Assembly: GCA_021203185.1 (NCBI GenBank)
Contig: JAJQBR010000127.1
Span: forward strand, 1 to 54,860
Direction: 5' to 3'
Source: Clostridiales bacterium
GTDB taxonomy: Bacteria; Bacillota; Clostridia; Oscillospirales; Oscillospiraceae
Length of the DNA: 54,860 nt
Shown here one piece after another: positions 1 through 9,323 of this stretch. The notes below the pieces were generated by a model. The model did not search any database. It was not told the DNA's origin and saw only the letters and a list, made by a program, of their open reading frames with translations. The position numbers were made by a program, and so were the translations under genes. Numbering within the stretch: position 1 is the first letter of the stretch; every line of letters begins with the position of its first letter.

Positions 1-860
1 GACTTTCCCTCGCCGGGGGAGCAGCTGGTAAAGGCGAACACGTGGTTCTCCGCACCGCAGAACTCGATGTTAGCCCGCAGGGTACGGAAATCCTCCGCGC
101 TGCGGACGGAGCTGCGGGCCGTTCTCCAGGGTACGCTGATACCCTGCTCCTGGTTTTCGTACAGGATGGACCCCAATACGGTCAACCCCAACCGTTCCTC
201 GATGTCGTCAGCGGTGACGATGCGGTCAATGACCACATAGTGGACGCAGACGCCAACCGTCACAAGACAGCAGACCACAAACGCCGCCAGGACAGCGATG
301 AAAAGAGACGAGGTTTCCGGGTCTGTCGGCAGATTGGCCTCCTCGATGACGGTGATGCCCTCCACAGACATACCGTCCTCAATGGCGGAGATGGCGGTGG
401 TACGCAGATAAATGACCAGGTTTCTGGCAGTGATGGGGTCTTTGTCCTCCACAGAGATGCTCAAAATTCGGGTGTCGCTCTGGTTTTCCACAGTCAGCCG
501 CTTGCAAAACGCCTCGTAACTCTCATCCAGGCCGAAAAACGCAATGGTTTGCTCTACTACGGTGCGTCCCTGGATGATTTCAATGTAGTCGTTGGTCAGT
601 TGCTGTCCCACTTCCAGGTCAGAATAGGTGATGGTGTTCTCATCACTCTGGGGCAGGACATAGATCTTGGTTGTGGAGACATAATCGGGGCCGATCACAT
701 TCGCATAGAGCAAAAAGGAGGCCAACCCTGCCAGCACACCACACAACAGGACAAGGGGCAGCTTGTCCAGCAGCTCCATAAACAACGATTTGAAGTTGAT
801 GGAGAGATAGGTGGGGCGGAGCGCGAGATCCTGTCGTTCCGCTTCTTCCATTACGTTCAT
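1..860 (-). CDS. Wzz/YveK-type chain-length determinant fused to (or reading into) a BY-kinase domain; truncated by window edge
   Basis: Minus-strand reading from ATG at 860 (AAAGGAG upstream) gives MNVMEEAERQDLALRPTYLSINFKSLFMELLDKLPLVLLCGVLAGLASFLLYANVIGPDYVSTTKIYVLPQ..., with a second TM segment and a terminal FTSCSPGEGK Walker A-like motif at the window edge. It is open at position 1. Confidence 0.85.
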   Translation of the reverse strand, partial: MNVMEEAERQDLALRPTYLSINFKSLFMELLDKLPLVLLCGVLAGLASFLLYANVIGPDYVSTTKIYVLPQSDENTITYSDLEVGQQLTNDYIEIIQGRTVVEQTIAFFGLDESYEAFCKRLTVENQSDTRILSISVEDKDPITARNLVIYLRTTAISAIEDGMSVEGITVIEEANLPTDPETSSLFIAVLAAFVVCCLVTVGVCVHYVVIDRIVTADDIEERLGLTVLGSILYENQEQGISVPWRTARSSVRSAEDFRTLRANIEFCGAENHVFAFTSCSPGEGK

Positions 861-979
861 TCCAATACTCCTTTGCCGTCAAGCGGTACTTCTGCTGTCA
901 GGCAGCACTTCCGGGGCTTTGCCCCTCCCTGCGAAGCTGCGCTTCTCCCTGCGGGGCTTTGCCCCTTTCTGTGCTTTCC

Positions 980-2401
980 CTATGCGCGCTTGATTTTGCC
1001 GATGGCGGTTTTCTCAAACGGCGTATCCCGGAACTCCAGAAAATGAATCTGTTTGTAGGAGGGAAGGGCGTCGTTCTGTTCCTCCAGGAAGTCCTCCACC
1101 GCTTTCCGTGCGGACGCGGTGTTCTCCGTGGGAAAGATTTCCGCGCAAAGGAAGTTGTTTTTCTCCTTGACAAGGGCCTCTTCCACAAAGGGACATTCCC
1201 GCAGCATCGCTTCCAACCCCTCCGGGCTGACGTTCTCCCCGTTGGACAGGATAATCAGGTTTTTCTTCCTCCCGGTCAGATAATAGTGGCCGTTTTCATT
1301 CACCCGGCTCAGGTCGCCGGTGTGATACCAGCCGTCGGTCAGCACGGCGGCGGTGGCCTCTGGGTCGTTGTAATACCCCATCATAACGGTGTCGCCCCGC
1401 AGGAGCAGCTCGCCATCCTCGATTTTGGCCTCCAGAACCTCGTCAATGGGGCCGAGGCAGGAGGGATCGTCTAAATCCACCGGGTGGATAATGCCGTGTC
1501 CGCCCGTTTCCGAGGCGGAATAGACGTGCCAAAGCTCGATGTTGTGTTCCGCGAAGATTTGCGCCGCATCCTCCGGGAATTTGGCGCCGCCGCAGAATAG
1601 CATCCGCAGCTTCCCCAGTGGGTTTTTTCCCGGCTTCGCCGCACGCAGCCGCTGGGCCAGAAGTTCCATCATCTCCGGCACGACGAACATATATTCCGGC
1701 TCCCCGGCCCGGAGATACCGCATCGTATATTTTGGGCTTTTCCCAATGAAGTTGGTGGAGCCGCGGGGGAGGAAATCCGCCGCCACGCTGAAGCCGGCCA
1801 GATGGTGGTAGGGCATGACGGTCAACCCAGTCTCAAAGGAGCGGTACGGCTTGACCATCGTCCAAAAATCGACCAGCAGCGCCTTGACGGACAGCATGAC
1901 CGCTTTCGCGTCCCCTGTGGTGCCGGAGGTGAACAGGATGCAGCCCAGCGTCTCCGGGTCCCTCGCGGGGATGGGAACCCCGGAGGCCGGGACGGCGGTC
2001 TTGACCATCGGCACTGCGCGGAGGCCCTCCTCTGTCGGCACTTTTCGGAGCGCCGCTTCATCGCCTACCACCGTAAAGGTGTCCGTCTTTTTGCAGTATT
2101 CAGCGACCTCCCGGGGGTTCAAATCCAGGCTGAGCAGGATTGGCACCGCGCCGGCCTCCAGCAGCGCATAAAAGGAGAGCAGCCAGAGGTAAGAGTTTTC
2201 CCCCATCAGGCCGATATGCTGGTTTGCGTAGCCGCTGCGCACAAAGTCCTCAGCCTGGGCCGCCAGGTCGCTGAAAAACGTCTCTGCGGAAACCGATACG
2301 ACCTGGGAATCTTCCATATACTTGAATACGGGCAGCCCGGTCTCGGCATATTTTTCTTTTGAACGTTGAAAAAACTCATGAAACGTGGTTGGAACAGACA
2401 T
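980..2401 (-). CDS. AMP-dependent acyl synthetase/ligase (ANL superfamily)
   Basis: 473 aa; contains LGCILFTSGTTGDAKAVMLS (AMP-binding P-loop), YSASETGGHG, DGWYHTGDLSRVNENGHYYLTGRKKNLIILSNGENVSPE and terminal KTAIGKIKR. Confidence 0.93.
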   Translation of the reverse strand: MSVPTTFHEFFQRSKEKYAETGLPVFKYMEDSQVVSVSAETFFSDLAAQAEDFVRSGYANQHIGLMGENSYLWLLSFYALLEAGAVPILLSLDLNPREVAEYCKKTDTFTVVGDEAALRKVPTEEGLRAVPMVKTAVPASGVPIPARDPETLGCILFTSGTTGDAKAVMLSVKALLVDFWTMVKPYRSFETGLTVMPYHHLAGFSVAADFLPRGSTNFIGKSPKYTMRYLRAGEPEYMFVVPEMMELLAQRLRAAKPGKNPLGKLRMLFCGGAKFPEDAAQIFAEHNIELWHVYSASETGGHGIIHPVDLDDPSCLGPIDEVLEAKIEDGELLLRGDTVMMGYYNDPEATAAVLTDGWYHTGDLSRVNENGHYYLTGRKKNLIILSNGENVSPEGLEAMLRECPFVEEALVKEKNNFLCAEIFPTENTASARKAVEDFLEEQNDALPSYKQIHFLEFRDTPFEKTAIGKIKRA

Positions 2402-2453
2402 TTTTGTTCTCCTTCCTGCTAAAACGAGGGTGGTTTGCCTCTTGCGGTCTGCC

Positions 2454-3380
2454 TTACTTGACGTAAGTGTTCAGAAAAGCGTCGCAGACGGGAATCAGAG
2501 AGCCGTTTTGCACACTGTGGGTCATGCCGACGATTCGTTCGTACTGCACCTCGACACCGGCCTCCAACAGCGCATCGTAAAAAAGATCCGATATGGTCAT
2601 AGGCACTGTGGCATCCTCTGTGCCGTGGACAATCAGGACGGGCATCATGTCGCTGCTGATGTTGTACATCACGTCAAATTTGTGAATCTCCGTGATGATG
2701 TCGGAGTCCTCCGTCCCATCGACCACCTCCGGGTGTTCGATGAAGTAGGTCAGGATTTCCCCTTCGCTATAATAGAGTAGGTGTTCCAGGTTGGTGGGGC
2801 CAAAGATGTCGATGGCCGCAGTGATGGTGAACGCATACTGCTCCGGGTCCGCCGTATACTCCTCCGCGAAGCGCAGAGCCAGCTGCGCCCCCGCCGAATC
2901 GCCCAGGACGACGACGTTGGAGGGGTCGATTTCATAGGTTTCCGCGTTGGCGACCAGGTAGGAGACAGCGTCGCTGACACACTCCACTTCCCCCATCAGC
3001 GTGGTGTCCGGGTACAGGTCGTAGTCGATGGTGGCCACCACATACCCCTCCGCCGAGAAGGTGTAGAGGAAGGAGTTCAGCTCCGAGCGCTGGCCGGAGG
3101 TCCAGCTTCCGCCGTGGACGCAGACCATCAGCGGCTTTGCCTCGCCGGTCTGCTGATACGCCACGTCCATATAGCAGTTGGTATCCTTCTCACCGGGCCG
3201 ATAACAGACATCCTCCGCCGCTGTCACATCGTCCCCGTAGGCAGTGCGAATTTCGATATCCGATGCGTCCGTTTTGGCAGTACGGGGCCAGAGAAGGAAC
3301 ACAGCCGCAACCACACAACAGAGCGCGGCGACCCCTGCCAGGGCGAACAGCCAAACGCGCTTTTGCTTGATACGTTCCAT
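2454..3380 (-). CDS. Membrane-anchored alpha/beta hydrolase/esterase
   Basis: ORF with N-terminal TM anchor (KRVWLFALAGVAALCCVVAAVFLLW), VHGGSWTSGQRSE oxyanion motif and VVLGDSAGAQLALR nucleophile elbow. Confidence 0.88.
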   Translation of the reverse strand: MERIKQKRVWLFALAGVAALCCVVAAVFLLWPRTAKTDASDIEIRTAYGDDVTAAEDVCYRPGEKDTNCYMDVAYQQTGEAKPLMVCVHGGSWTSGQRSELNSFLYTFSAEGYVVATIDYDLYPDTTLMGEVECVSDAVSYLVANAETYEIDPSNVVVLGDSAGAQLALRFAEEYTADPEQYAFTITAAIDIFGPTNLEHLLYYSEGEILTYFIEHPEVVDGTEDSDIITEIHKFDVMYNISSDMMPVLIVHGTEDATVPMTISDLFYDALLEAGVEVQYERIVGMTHSVQNGSLIPVCDAFLNTYVK

Positions 3381-3386
3381 CGGCAA

Positions 3387-3632
3387 TCACACCAGCTTGC
3401 TCAGGATGAACTGCTGCAAGTCCCCCACGGTCACGATTTTGGAGAGCTTCCGGGTGGGGATGCGCACGTCAAATTCCTCCTCCAGGTCGGAGATCAGCGC
3501 CAGAATCGCCAGGGAACTCATGCCCAGATCCTCCAGCAGTTTGGATTCCGGAGTGATTTCGGTTCCCTCGGCGAAATCGAAGGAATCGCGGACGATTTCT
3601 ACTACTTTGTCGTTAAATTCAGCTACAGTCAT
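3387..3632 (-). CDS. Acyl carrier protein
   Basis: 81 aa acidic protein with LLEDLGMSSLAILALISDLEEEFDVRI, a phosphopantetheine-Ser context. Confidence 0.88.
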   Translation of the reverse strand: MTVAEFNDKVVEIVRDSFDFAEGTEITPESKLLEDLGMSSLAILALISDLEEEFDVRIPTRKLSKIVTVGDLQQFILSKLV

Positions 3633-3733
3633 TTTGGATACCTCGTTTCTGCGTACAACTGTGGGAGCGAACGTCGCCCAAAGGCAAAGGGCTGCGGATG
3701 CACCCTTCGCCGGGAAGGGAATCTATAGAGGAT

Positions 3734-4822
3734 CTACAGTTCAATGGTCACTTTTTTCCTGCCGCGTCTGCGGAACTTCCGCAGCAGTTCCCGTCCCGTC
3801 TGGAGACCCGCAAAGACGACTGCGATAAACGCGGTGCGGGCCGCAAACATCAGCACCGTCTGGAGGAAGATGCTGTTGGGGAACCATTCCAGAAATTTGT
3901 AATTGGGCAGGATGACTTTTTCAAAAGCGTGGATGCAGATGATCCAGATGTTGTTCATCCCGATGGCGGCGAAGAAGCGGTTGCCAGCGGTATCAATGGT
4001 TCTGGCGGTGAGCCAGTCAAAGAAGAACAGCAGGAGAACGCTCAGGCAGGAGAGACCGAGGACATCCAGCAGGCCGCCGTTTAACTCGCCCCGAATCAGG
4101 TCGGTATGGCTGCGCAAAAAGGTGTTCAGGCTCAGGGCTGCGAGAATCAGCAGCGGAACCAGCGGCAGCTTTTTGTCCAGCAGGTGTTCTTCCCGGATCA
4201 GGTTGCCCAGGGCCACCCAGCCGGTGGCCATCAGGCCGATGTGGACGACAAAGGGCCACACCGAGGAGAACCGCATCATGCAGTAGCCCAGCAGCGTGCA
4301 GGCCAGGGAGAGGCCATAGGTGAGCCGCCGGTCTTTCAGGTGGGCCAGGCAGTTGAACAGGCAGCGGGCCTCAAAGAGCGCCAACAGGAACCACAAAATG
4401 CTGACGCTCTCAACCGGGATGCCGAACAGCGTACCGCCCCCCTCGACGTTCAGCCCCAAGGCGTAGGTCAGAAGGTATTCTCCCCCGTGTTCCCAAAACG
4501 AACGGCGGCGCACAAAGGAGAGGATCAGCTTTGCCAGCAGCACCGCCGCCGCCGTAATGTAGTAGGGCTTCAGCAGGGTGCGAAAGTGGAAGGAAAGCGC
4601 TTTTCTGGCGGGCGACGGGGTGAACCCGTAGCCGCTGAGCAGGAAAAAGAGTACCATGTAGGCGGAGCCGAGGACAGAAAACCACCCGTAAAACACGAAG
4701 TTGGAATAGAAATAATCGCTGTTAAAGGAAATGGTGTGGACTAAGATCACCATGATCATTCCATACCCGTAAATTGCGTTGAAATAACCCAGACCTCTCT
4801 GTGTCTGACGATGTTCCGACAT
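3734..4822 (-). CDS. Acyltransferase family 3 membrane protein
   Basis: 362 aa multi-TM; YGYGMIMVILVHT and LVHTISFNSDYFYSNFVFYGWFSVLGSAYMVLFFLLSGYGF are typical of the acyltransferase-3 fold. Confidence 0.85.
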   Translation of the reverse strand: MSEHRQTQRGLGYFNAIYGYGMIMVILVHTISFNSDYFYSNFVFYGWFSVLGSAYMVLFFLLSGYGFTPSPARKALSFHFRTLLKPYYITAAAVLLAKLILSFVRRRSFWEHGGEYLLTYALGLNVEGGGTLFGIPVESVSILWFLLALFEARCLFNCLAHLKDRRLTYGLSLACTLLGYCMMRFSSVWPFVVHIGLMATGWVALGNLIREEHLLDKKLPLVPLLILAALSLNTFLRSHTDLIRGELNGGLLDVLGLSCLSVLLLFFFDWLTARTIDTAGNRFFAAIGMNNIWIICIHAFEKVILPNYKFLEWFPNSIFLQTVLMFAARTAFIAVVFAGLQTGRELLRKFRRRGRKKVTIEL

Positions 4823-4825
4823 TGG

Positions 4826-6277
4826 TTATTCCTCCCCAGTTCCGTTTTTGAGCAGGGCCAGCAGCGGCTTTCTTTTCCAAATCCCTACCAGTCCCGCCAG
4901 CAAAAACACCACATACCGCACATATCCCAGCCGGTAGAGGGCCATCATGGCAAAGCAGCCCAAAATCACTGCCGCAGTCAGGACGGCGAGCTTCTTTTCC
5001 GCGAACACGGTTTCCGCTACCTCGTGGCGGCGGCAGGCCCGCTTCATCACAAGAAAGTGGAGCAGGGTCAGCAGCGCATAGCTCACCAGCGTCGTCCACC
5101 CGGCGGCCAGGAAGCCGAACAGGGGAATGAAGATGGCGTTGAGTACCAGATTGGCCCCCGCGCTGATAATAGAAACCGCCGGAATCAGCCGGGTCTCCCC
5201 GTAAAACATCTCTACATTAGCGAAGAGCATATACAGAAACACGAAAAAGACGCTTGCCGCCACCGGCGGGATGACCCAAATGGCGCTCTGGTATTCCCCG
5301 GTGGCCAGCAGCGCCACCAGGTCAGGGGCGAACGCCGTCATCAGGAGAACCACCACGCCCAGCATCAGGCAAATCAACGTGGACTGCTTCCGAATGTCGG
5401 CATAGTCGCTGACCTTGAGCTTTTTGTACATCCACGGGTTGTAGGAGCCGTTGATGGCGGACACCAGCAGCAGGGTCAGCGTGGCGGCGGAGTAGGCCAC
5501 CGAGTAAATGGCGGTGCTGCCCGTCCCCTCGTAGTAGTTAATCATAATGCGGTCCGCCTGGTTCAGCACCGTCTGGGACAGGTAGTAGAAAATGAGCGGC
5601 AGATTGAACCGCAGGGCGAACTTCCAGTAAGTCGCATCAAAGAACTTCCCGCCCTTTTTCAGCAGGTAAACGTACAGCGCCGCCCCCAATACACCCTGCA
5701 CCGCTACGGTGGCGATGATGCGGGCCTCTGCCTTGTAGGGGGTACACAGCACCGCCACAACCGCGATGACAGGCGAGACGATGGTGCTGGCGACGGTGAC
5801 GGCCACCGGCGCACGATAGCGGAAGTCGAACCGCTCCCGGTTGGTCCAGAGGTACAGCGGGGGGTTGAAGAAAATCTCCACGAACATCAGCCCCATCAGC
5901 AGGGAAGAGAGGCCGATGAACTGGTCGATCCACTGCCGGAACAGCAGGTACACCGCCAGCCACCCCAGGGTCATAACCGAAATCAGCCCTGCGATGGAGG
6001 AAACGTACCCGTCCTTGTCCTCCTCGTACCGAATCAGGCCGTTGTTCAGTCCCTCATAGGGCAGCTTCAGCGAGGTGAGTACCACCAGCAGCTCGAACCA
6101 GGTCTGGTAGACGCTGTAGACGCCGTACTCCTGGGTGGTCAGCAGCCGGGTGAAGATGGGAACGGTGATAAACGCGGTACCCCGCTGGAGAAAGTTGCAG
6201 ATGGTAAAATAGATGGAAGTTTTTTTTGCGTCTGACAGCCGCCGGTAGGCGGTTTTCAGGGTGTCAGGCCACTTCAT
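4826..6277 (-). CDS. Polysaccharide biosynthesis flippase (Wzx/MATE-like)
   Basis: About 483 aa multi-TM; KTSIYFTICNFLQRGTAFITVPIFTRLLTTQEYGVYSVYQTW is typical of polysaccharide flippases. ORF extends to 6322; MKWPDTL start preferred. Confidence 0.9.
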   Translation of the reverse strand: MKWPDTLKTAYRRLSDAKKTSIYFTICNFLQRGTAFITVPIFTRLLTTQEYGVYSVYQTWFELLVVLTSLKLPYEGLNNGLIRYEEDKDGYVSSIAGLISVMTLGWLAVYLLFRQWIDQFIGLSSLLMGLMFVEIFFNPPLYLWTNRERFDFRYRAPVAVTVASTIVSPVIAVVAVLCTPYKAEARIIATVAVQGVLGAALYVYLLKKGGKFFDATYWKFALRFNLPLIFYYLSQTVLNQADRIMINYYEGTGSTAIYSVAYSAATLTLLLVSAINGSYNPWMYKKLKVSDYADIRKQSTLICLMLGVVVLLMTAFAPDLVALLATGEYQSAIWVIPPVAASVFFVFLYMLFANVEMFYGETRLIPAVSIISAGANLVLNAIFIPLFGFLAAGWTTLVSYALLTLLHFLVMKRACRRHEVAETVFAEKKLAVLTAAVILGCFAMMALYRLGYVRYVVFLLAGLVGIWKRKPLLALLKNGTGEE

Positions 6278-7498
6278 AGGCAGGCCCCTCTTCCGATAAC
6301 ACAACGCCAATCCAGAAGCCAAAATAGACGCCGAAGGTGTTGGTAAACGCGGATTCGCCCGTGCTGGAGATTATCAGGTAGATAAAGCACACCAGCGCGG
6401 CGGCGTAGGCGAAGGCGTTGACCAGCCGCAGCCGGGAAAGCCGCCAGAAAATAGCGACCAGCGCCGCGCAGTAGAAAACGGCCCCCAAAATACCCGTCTC
6501 GCCCATCAGATAGGGCCAGAAGGAATCGGAAATAAAGGAGTGGTACGCCTCCGAGATGCCCCAGACGTGGTTGATGTGGTAAAGTTCATAGACTCTGGAA
6601 TATGGCTCAGCGGAAAAGGCGGAGCCGAAGGAAGCAAAGCCGGTCCCCAAAGGGAAATAGTCCCGGACGATTTGGAGCGCCGTGCTGCTCAGCGCTGACC
6701 GGGCAGACTCGTTTTGCAGCGTGACATAATAGTACAGGATGGTGCGGATGCCCAGCAGCAGCCCCCCTGCGCCCAGCATCCCCCACGTCAGAGGACCGAA
6801 GGCGCGGCGGCGTTGACAGATGATTAAAAAGGCGAACACCATAAAGAACACGGCGCAAATCGCCTTGAAACGCAGGGTGCAGACCATAATGGCCCACAGC
6901 GGCAGCAGGCGCAGCAGCACCCTGTCCCCCAAAAACTCGTACATACGGAAGTAAATGGCGCAGAGAAAGCACATGACCGCAGCGCAATAGGTATAGGCGG
7001 AGTAAAACAGCTTCACGGCGCGCAGCCCCGAACGGATGTCCCCCGGAAAGATGTGCAACACCAGATCCGCCAGAAACAGCAGCGTCAGGCAGGCCGTCAC
7101 CACATCCATCAGGCGGATGAGCGCGGCATATCGCTCCGCTTTGTTCCGGTGCATGGTCAGCAGGTAGCCCACGGCGATGGCCGCCGGAAATTTCAGCCAC
7201 ACCAGGATGTCGGAGAGGACATTGGACAGGGGCTGCGAACCGTTCAGCAGGGTGGAAACGCCCCCGTCAGCAGGAACAGCAGCAGCAGCAGCAAAATGAC
7301 AAGGGTGTTGGTCTGAAACCGAAAGCTGAACTGGGTCTGGCAGAGTTCCAGAAAAAACAGAACCACCACGCTCAGCGCCACCAGCTCCTCCAAAGCCCGG
7401 AACGGGCCAATCAGGGTTTGCAGGAGATCCTGAACGCAAAACAGGACAATCAGGCCGCAGAGCAGAATGTCTGGATTTTTTGACTTTTGAGGTAACAT
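6264..7498 (-). pseudogene. O-antigen ligase/Wzy-like polymerase, apparent -1 frameshift at a C5/G5 run near 7261-7265
   Basis: N-terminal frame 7244..7498 (MLPQKSKNPDILLCGLIVLFCVQDLL...LLLLLLFLLTG) is hydrophobic and has its own RBS; the continuation STLLNGSQPLSNVLSDILVWLKFPAAIAVGYLL... is in another frame. One extra G in the G5 run restores a continuous multi-TM protein. Confidence 0.75.
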
Positions 7499-7511
7499 TT
7501 CTCACGGTCCT

Positions 7512-8249
7512 TTATGGCTCTCGGAAAATAACGCCCGGATTTTCCACCAACAGCCTCCAGGCGTATTCCTCGGAACAGCGCCGCAGAAGATAGTCCGCGC
7601 ACGCCTGATAGGAGGCGGGACGCTGGGCGGTGTGGTGGCAGTCGGTCCCTAAAATGTCAATCAGTGTCCCCCGCAGCAGCCGCCGGGCGGCGGCGCGCTC
7701 TACCGGCGGCGCAGGCGGCCCGGCGATGCTGCCCGTGTTCACCTGAACCCAGCCGCCTGCCTCCTTCAACTGCCGAACCAGGCCGGGCCGCGCCTGGATG
7801 CAGGCGTATCGCTCCACGTGGGCCACCAGAGGCCGGTAGCGGTTGGCGGTCAGAATGTCCATTGCCCGGAGCATTTTGGGAAAGGGGACGTCGGGCGCAA
7901 ACTCCAACAGCACGAAGCGGTTCCGCAGGGGGCGGCAGAGATCCTCCGCCAGTGCGCGGATCAGTTCTCCGCTATAAAACACTTCGCTGCCGGGCAGAAT
8001 CCGCAAGTCCAGGCCGAGTTGCCTCGTCAGGGCCTGCACCGCCTCCAACTGCTGCCAGTACCGCTCCGGCGGATACTGCCACAGCCGGGGGCGGTAATGG
8101 GAGGTGGCGAAGATGACGCGGATCCCCTCTCCATACGCCTGCCGCAGCAGGGCCTCCGCCTCAGCCATGGTTTGGGGGCCGTCGTCCAGGCCGGGGAGGA
8201 TGTGCGCGTGAAAGTCAATCAGCCCGGACAGCGGCTCTTTACCGCTCAT
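7512..8249 (-). CDS. PHP-family protein-tyrosine phosphatase (CpsB/CapC/YwqE type)
   Basis: IDFHAHILPGLDDGPQT, ATSHYRP, LVAHVERYA, DILGTDCHHTAQR metal-binding motifs. MSGKEPL start preferred. Confidence 0.93.
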   Translation of the reverse strand: MSGKEPLSGLIDFHAHILPGLDDGPQTMAEAEALLRQAYGEGIRVIFATSHYRPRLWQYPPERYWQQLEAVQALTRQLGLDLRILPGSEVFYSGELIRALAEDLCRPLRNRFVLLEFAPDVPFPKMLRAMDILTANRYRPLVAHVERYACIQARPGLVRQLKEAGGWVQVNTGSIAGPPAPPVERAAARRLLRGTLIDILGTDCHHTAQRPASYQACADYLLRRCSEEYAWRLLVENPGVIFREP

Positions 8250-9240
8250 AGCCGCACTTTTTCGGGAGACGCCGGGCAAACAGCGGCGTCAGCCGCGCTT
8301 GAATCCCCCGGAAATCCAGTTCTGTCTGGGAGTCGTTCAGGCAAACCAGCTTGTATTTTTTTGACTGCATCACCGACTGCACCTGAGGGAGAGGATCCTG
8401 TCCCAGCTCGCAGCAGCGGCCCCAGTGGATGCTGCGGGGGATGAAGCTGCCCGTGCAGAGGTTCCAATACTTAAAAATCCAGTGGGAAAGGTCGCTGTTG
8501 CTGCGGAAGCGATTTTCCGCGCAGCGGAGCAGCTGCTTTTCCGCCACGGTCCACACCAAATCAAAGGTGGATTTGCGGTGGGAGGTGGCAAAGTGCAGAT
8601 CCTGAAACCCGGAGAAGTATTGGAAGGGGGTCAGCAGAAGGTTGCTCACAAAATATTTCCCGTAGCAGGGGCGGTAAAACTTCCCGGCATACCGCTTTAA
8701 CACGGCGGATTTTTGGAAGTTCTGGTTGAGAACGGCCATGTTGTTCAGCATGGTGTGGGGAAACACATCCTCCGGGTCCACCCCGTCGATGGTTTTCATG
8801 GCCGCTGTTTCGCAGGGGACCCCGTCCCGGAAAAAGTCGGAGGGCTGAACCGGGGCGAACAAGTACATATCGTCGTTGAACAGGACGAAATGCTCCGACA
8901 GGTTCGGGATGCGGTTCAGAAACAGCTCGATTACATTGGAATTGAACGTGGGCAGATATTCCGCCGGGATGTAGTCGTTGTGCCGGACAAAACGCAGCTT
9001 GGGGTGTTCCAGGTTCAGCCACGGGGGACACTGTCCGTTGGTCACAAAGAACACCCGGTTCACCCAGGGGGCGTATTGCTCCACGCCCCGGAACCAGTAG
9101 CGCAGCCATCCCCAGTCCCGATAGCGGTTGTCCGTGCTGCCGTTGTCCTGGTCGGCGGGGCAGTACGGGGCCTTTTGCGCCAGCCACGCCGGATCCGACC
9201 CGTCCACCCAGGTAATTACAAAGTCGATTTTCTCAGACAA
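8239..9240 (-). CDS. Stealth-family capsular polysaccharide phosphotransferase
   Basis: IDFVITWVDGSDPAW (Stealth CR1), RYRDWGWLRYWFRGVEQYAPWVNRVFFVTNGQCPPWL, EHFVLFNDDMYLF, ATSHRKSTF (later conserved regions). Confidence 0.93.
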   Translation of the reverse strand: MSEKIDFVITWVDGSDPAWLAQKAPYCPADQDNGSTDNRYRDWGWLRYWFRGVEQYAPWVNRVFFVTNGQCPPWLNLEHPKLRFVRHNDYIPAEYLPTFNSNVIELFLNRIPNLSEHFVLFNDDMYLFAPVQPSDFFRDGVPCETAAMKTIDGVDPEDVFPHTMLNNMAVLNQNFQKSAVLKRYAGKFYRPCYGKYFVSNLLLTPFQYFSGFQDLHFATSHRKSTFDLVWTVAEKQLLRCAENRFRSNSDLSHWIFKYWNLCTGSFIPRSIHWGRCCELGQDPLPQVQSVMQSKKYKLVCLNDSQTELDFRGIQARLTPLFARRLPKKCGYER

Positions 9241-9323
9241 GGGATCCCTCCGTTCTCGTCCACGGCGCGGAGCGCTTCTCTTCCGGTTCCGAACGGCGCG
9301 CCAAAAGGGAACCGGAGCCTTGT

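Noticed and set aside
42-1046. 334-aa plus-strand ORF at the left edge
   Set aside because: Antisense to the Wzz/BY-kinase gene and runs through the GC-rich repeat; no coding motifs.
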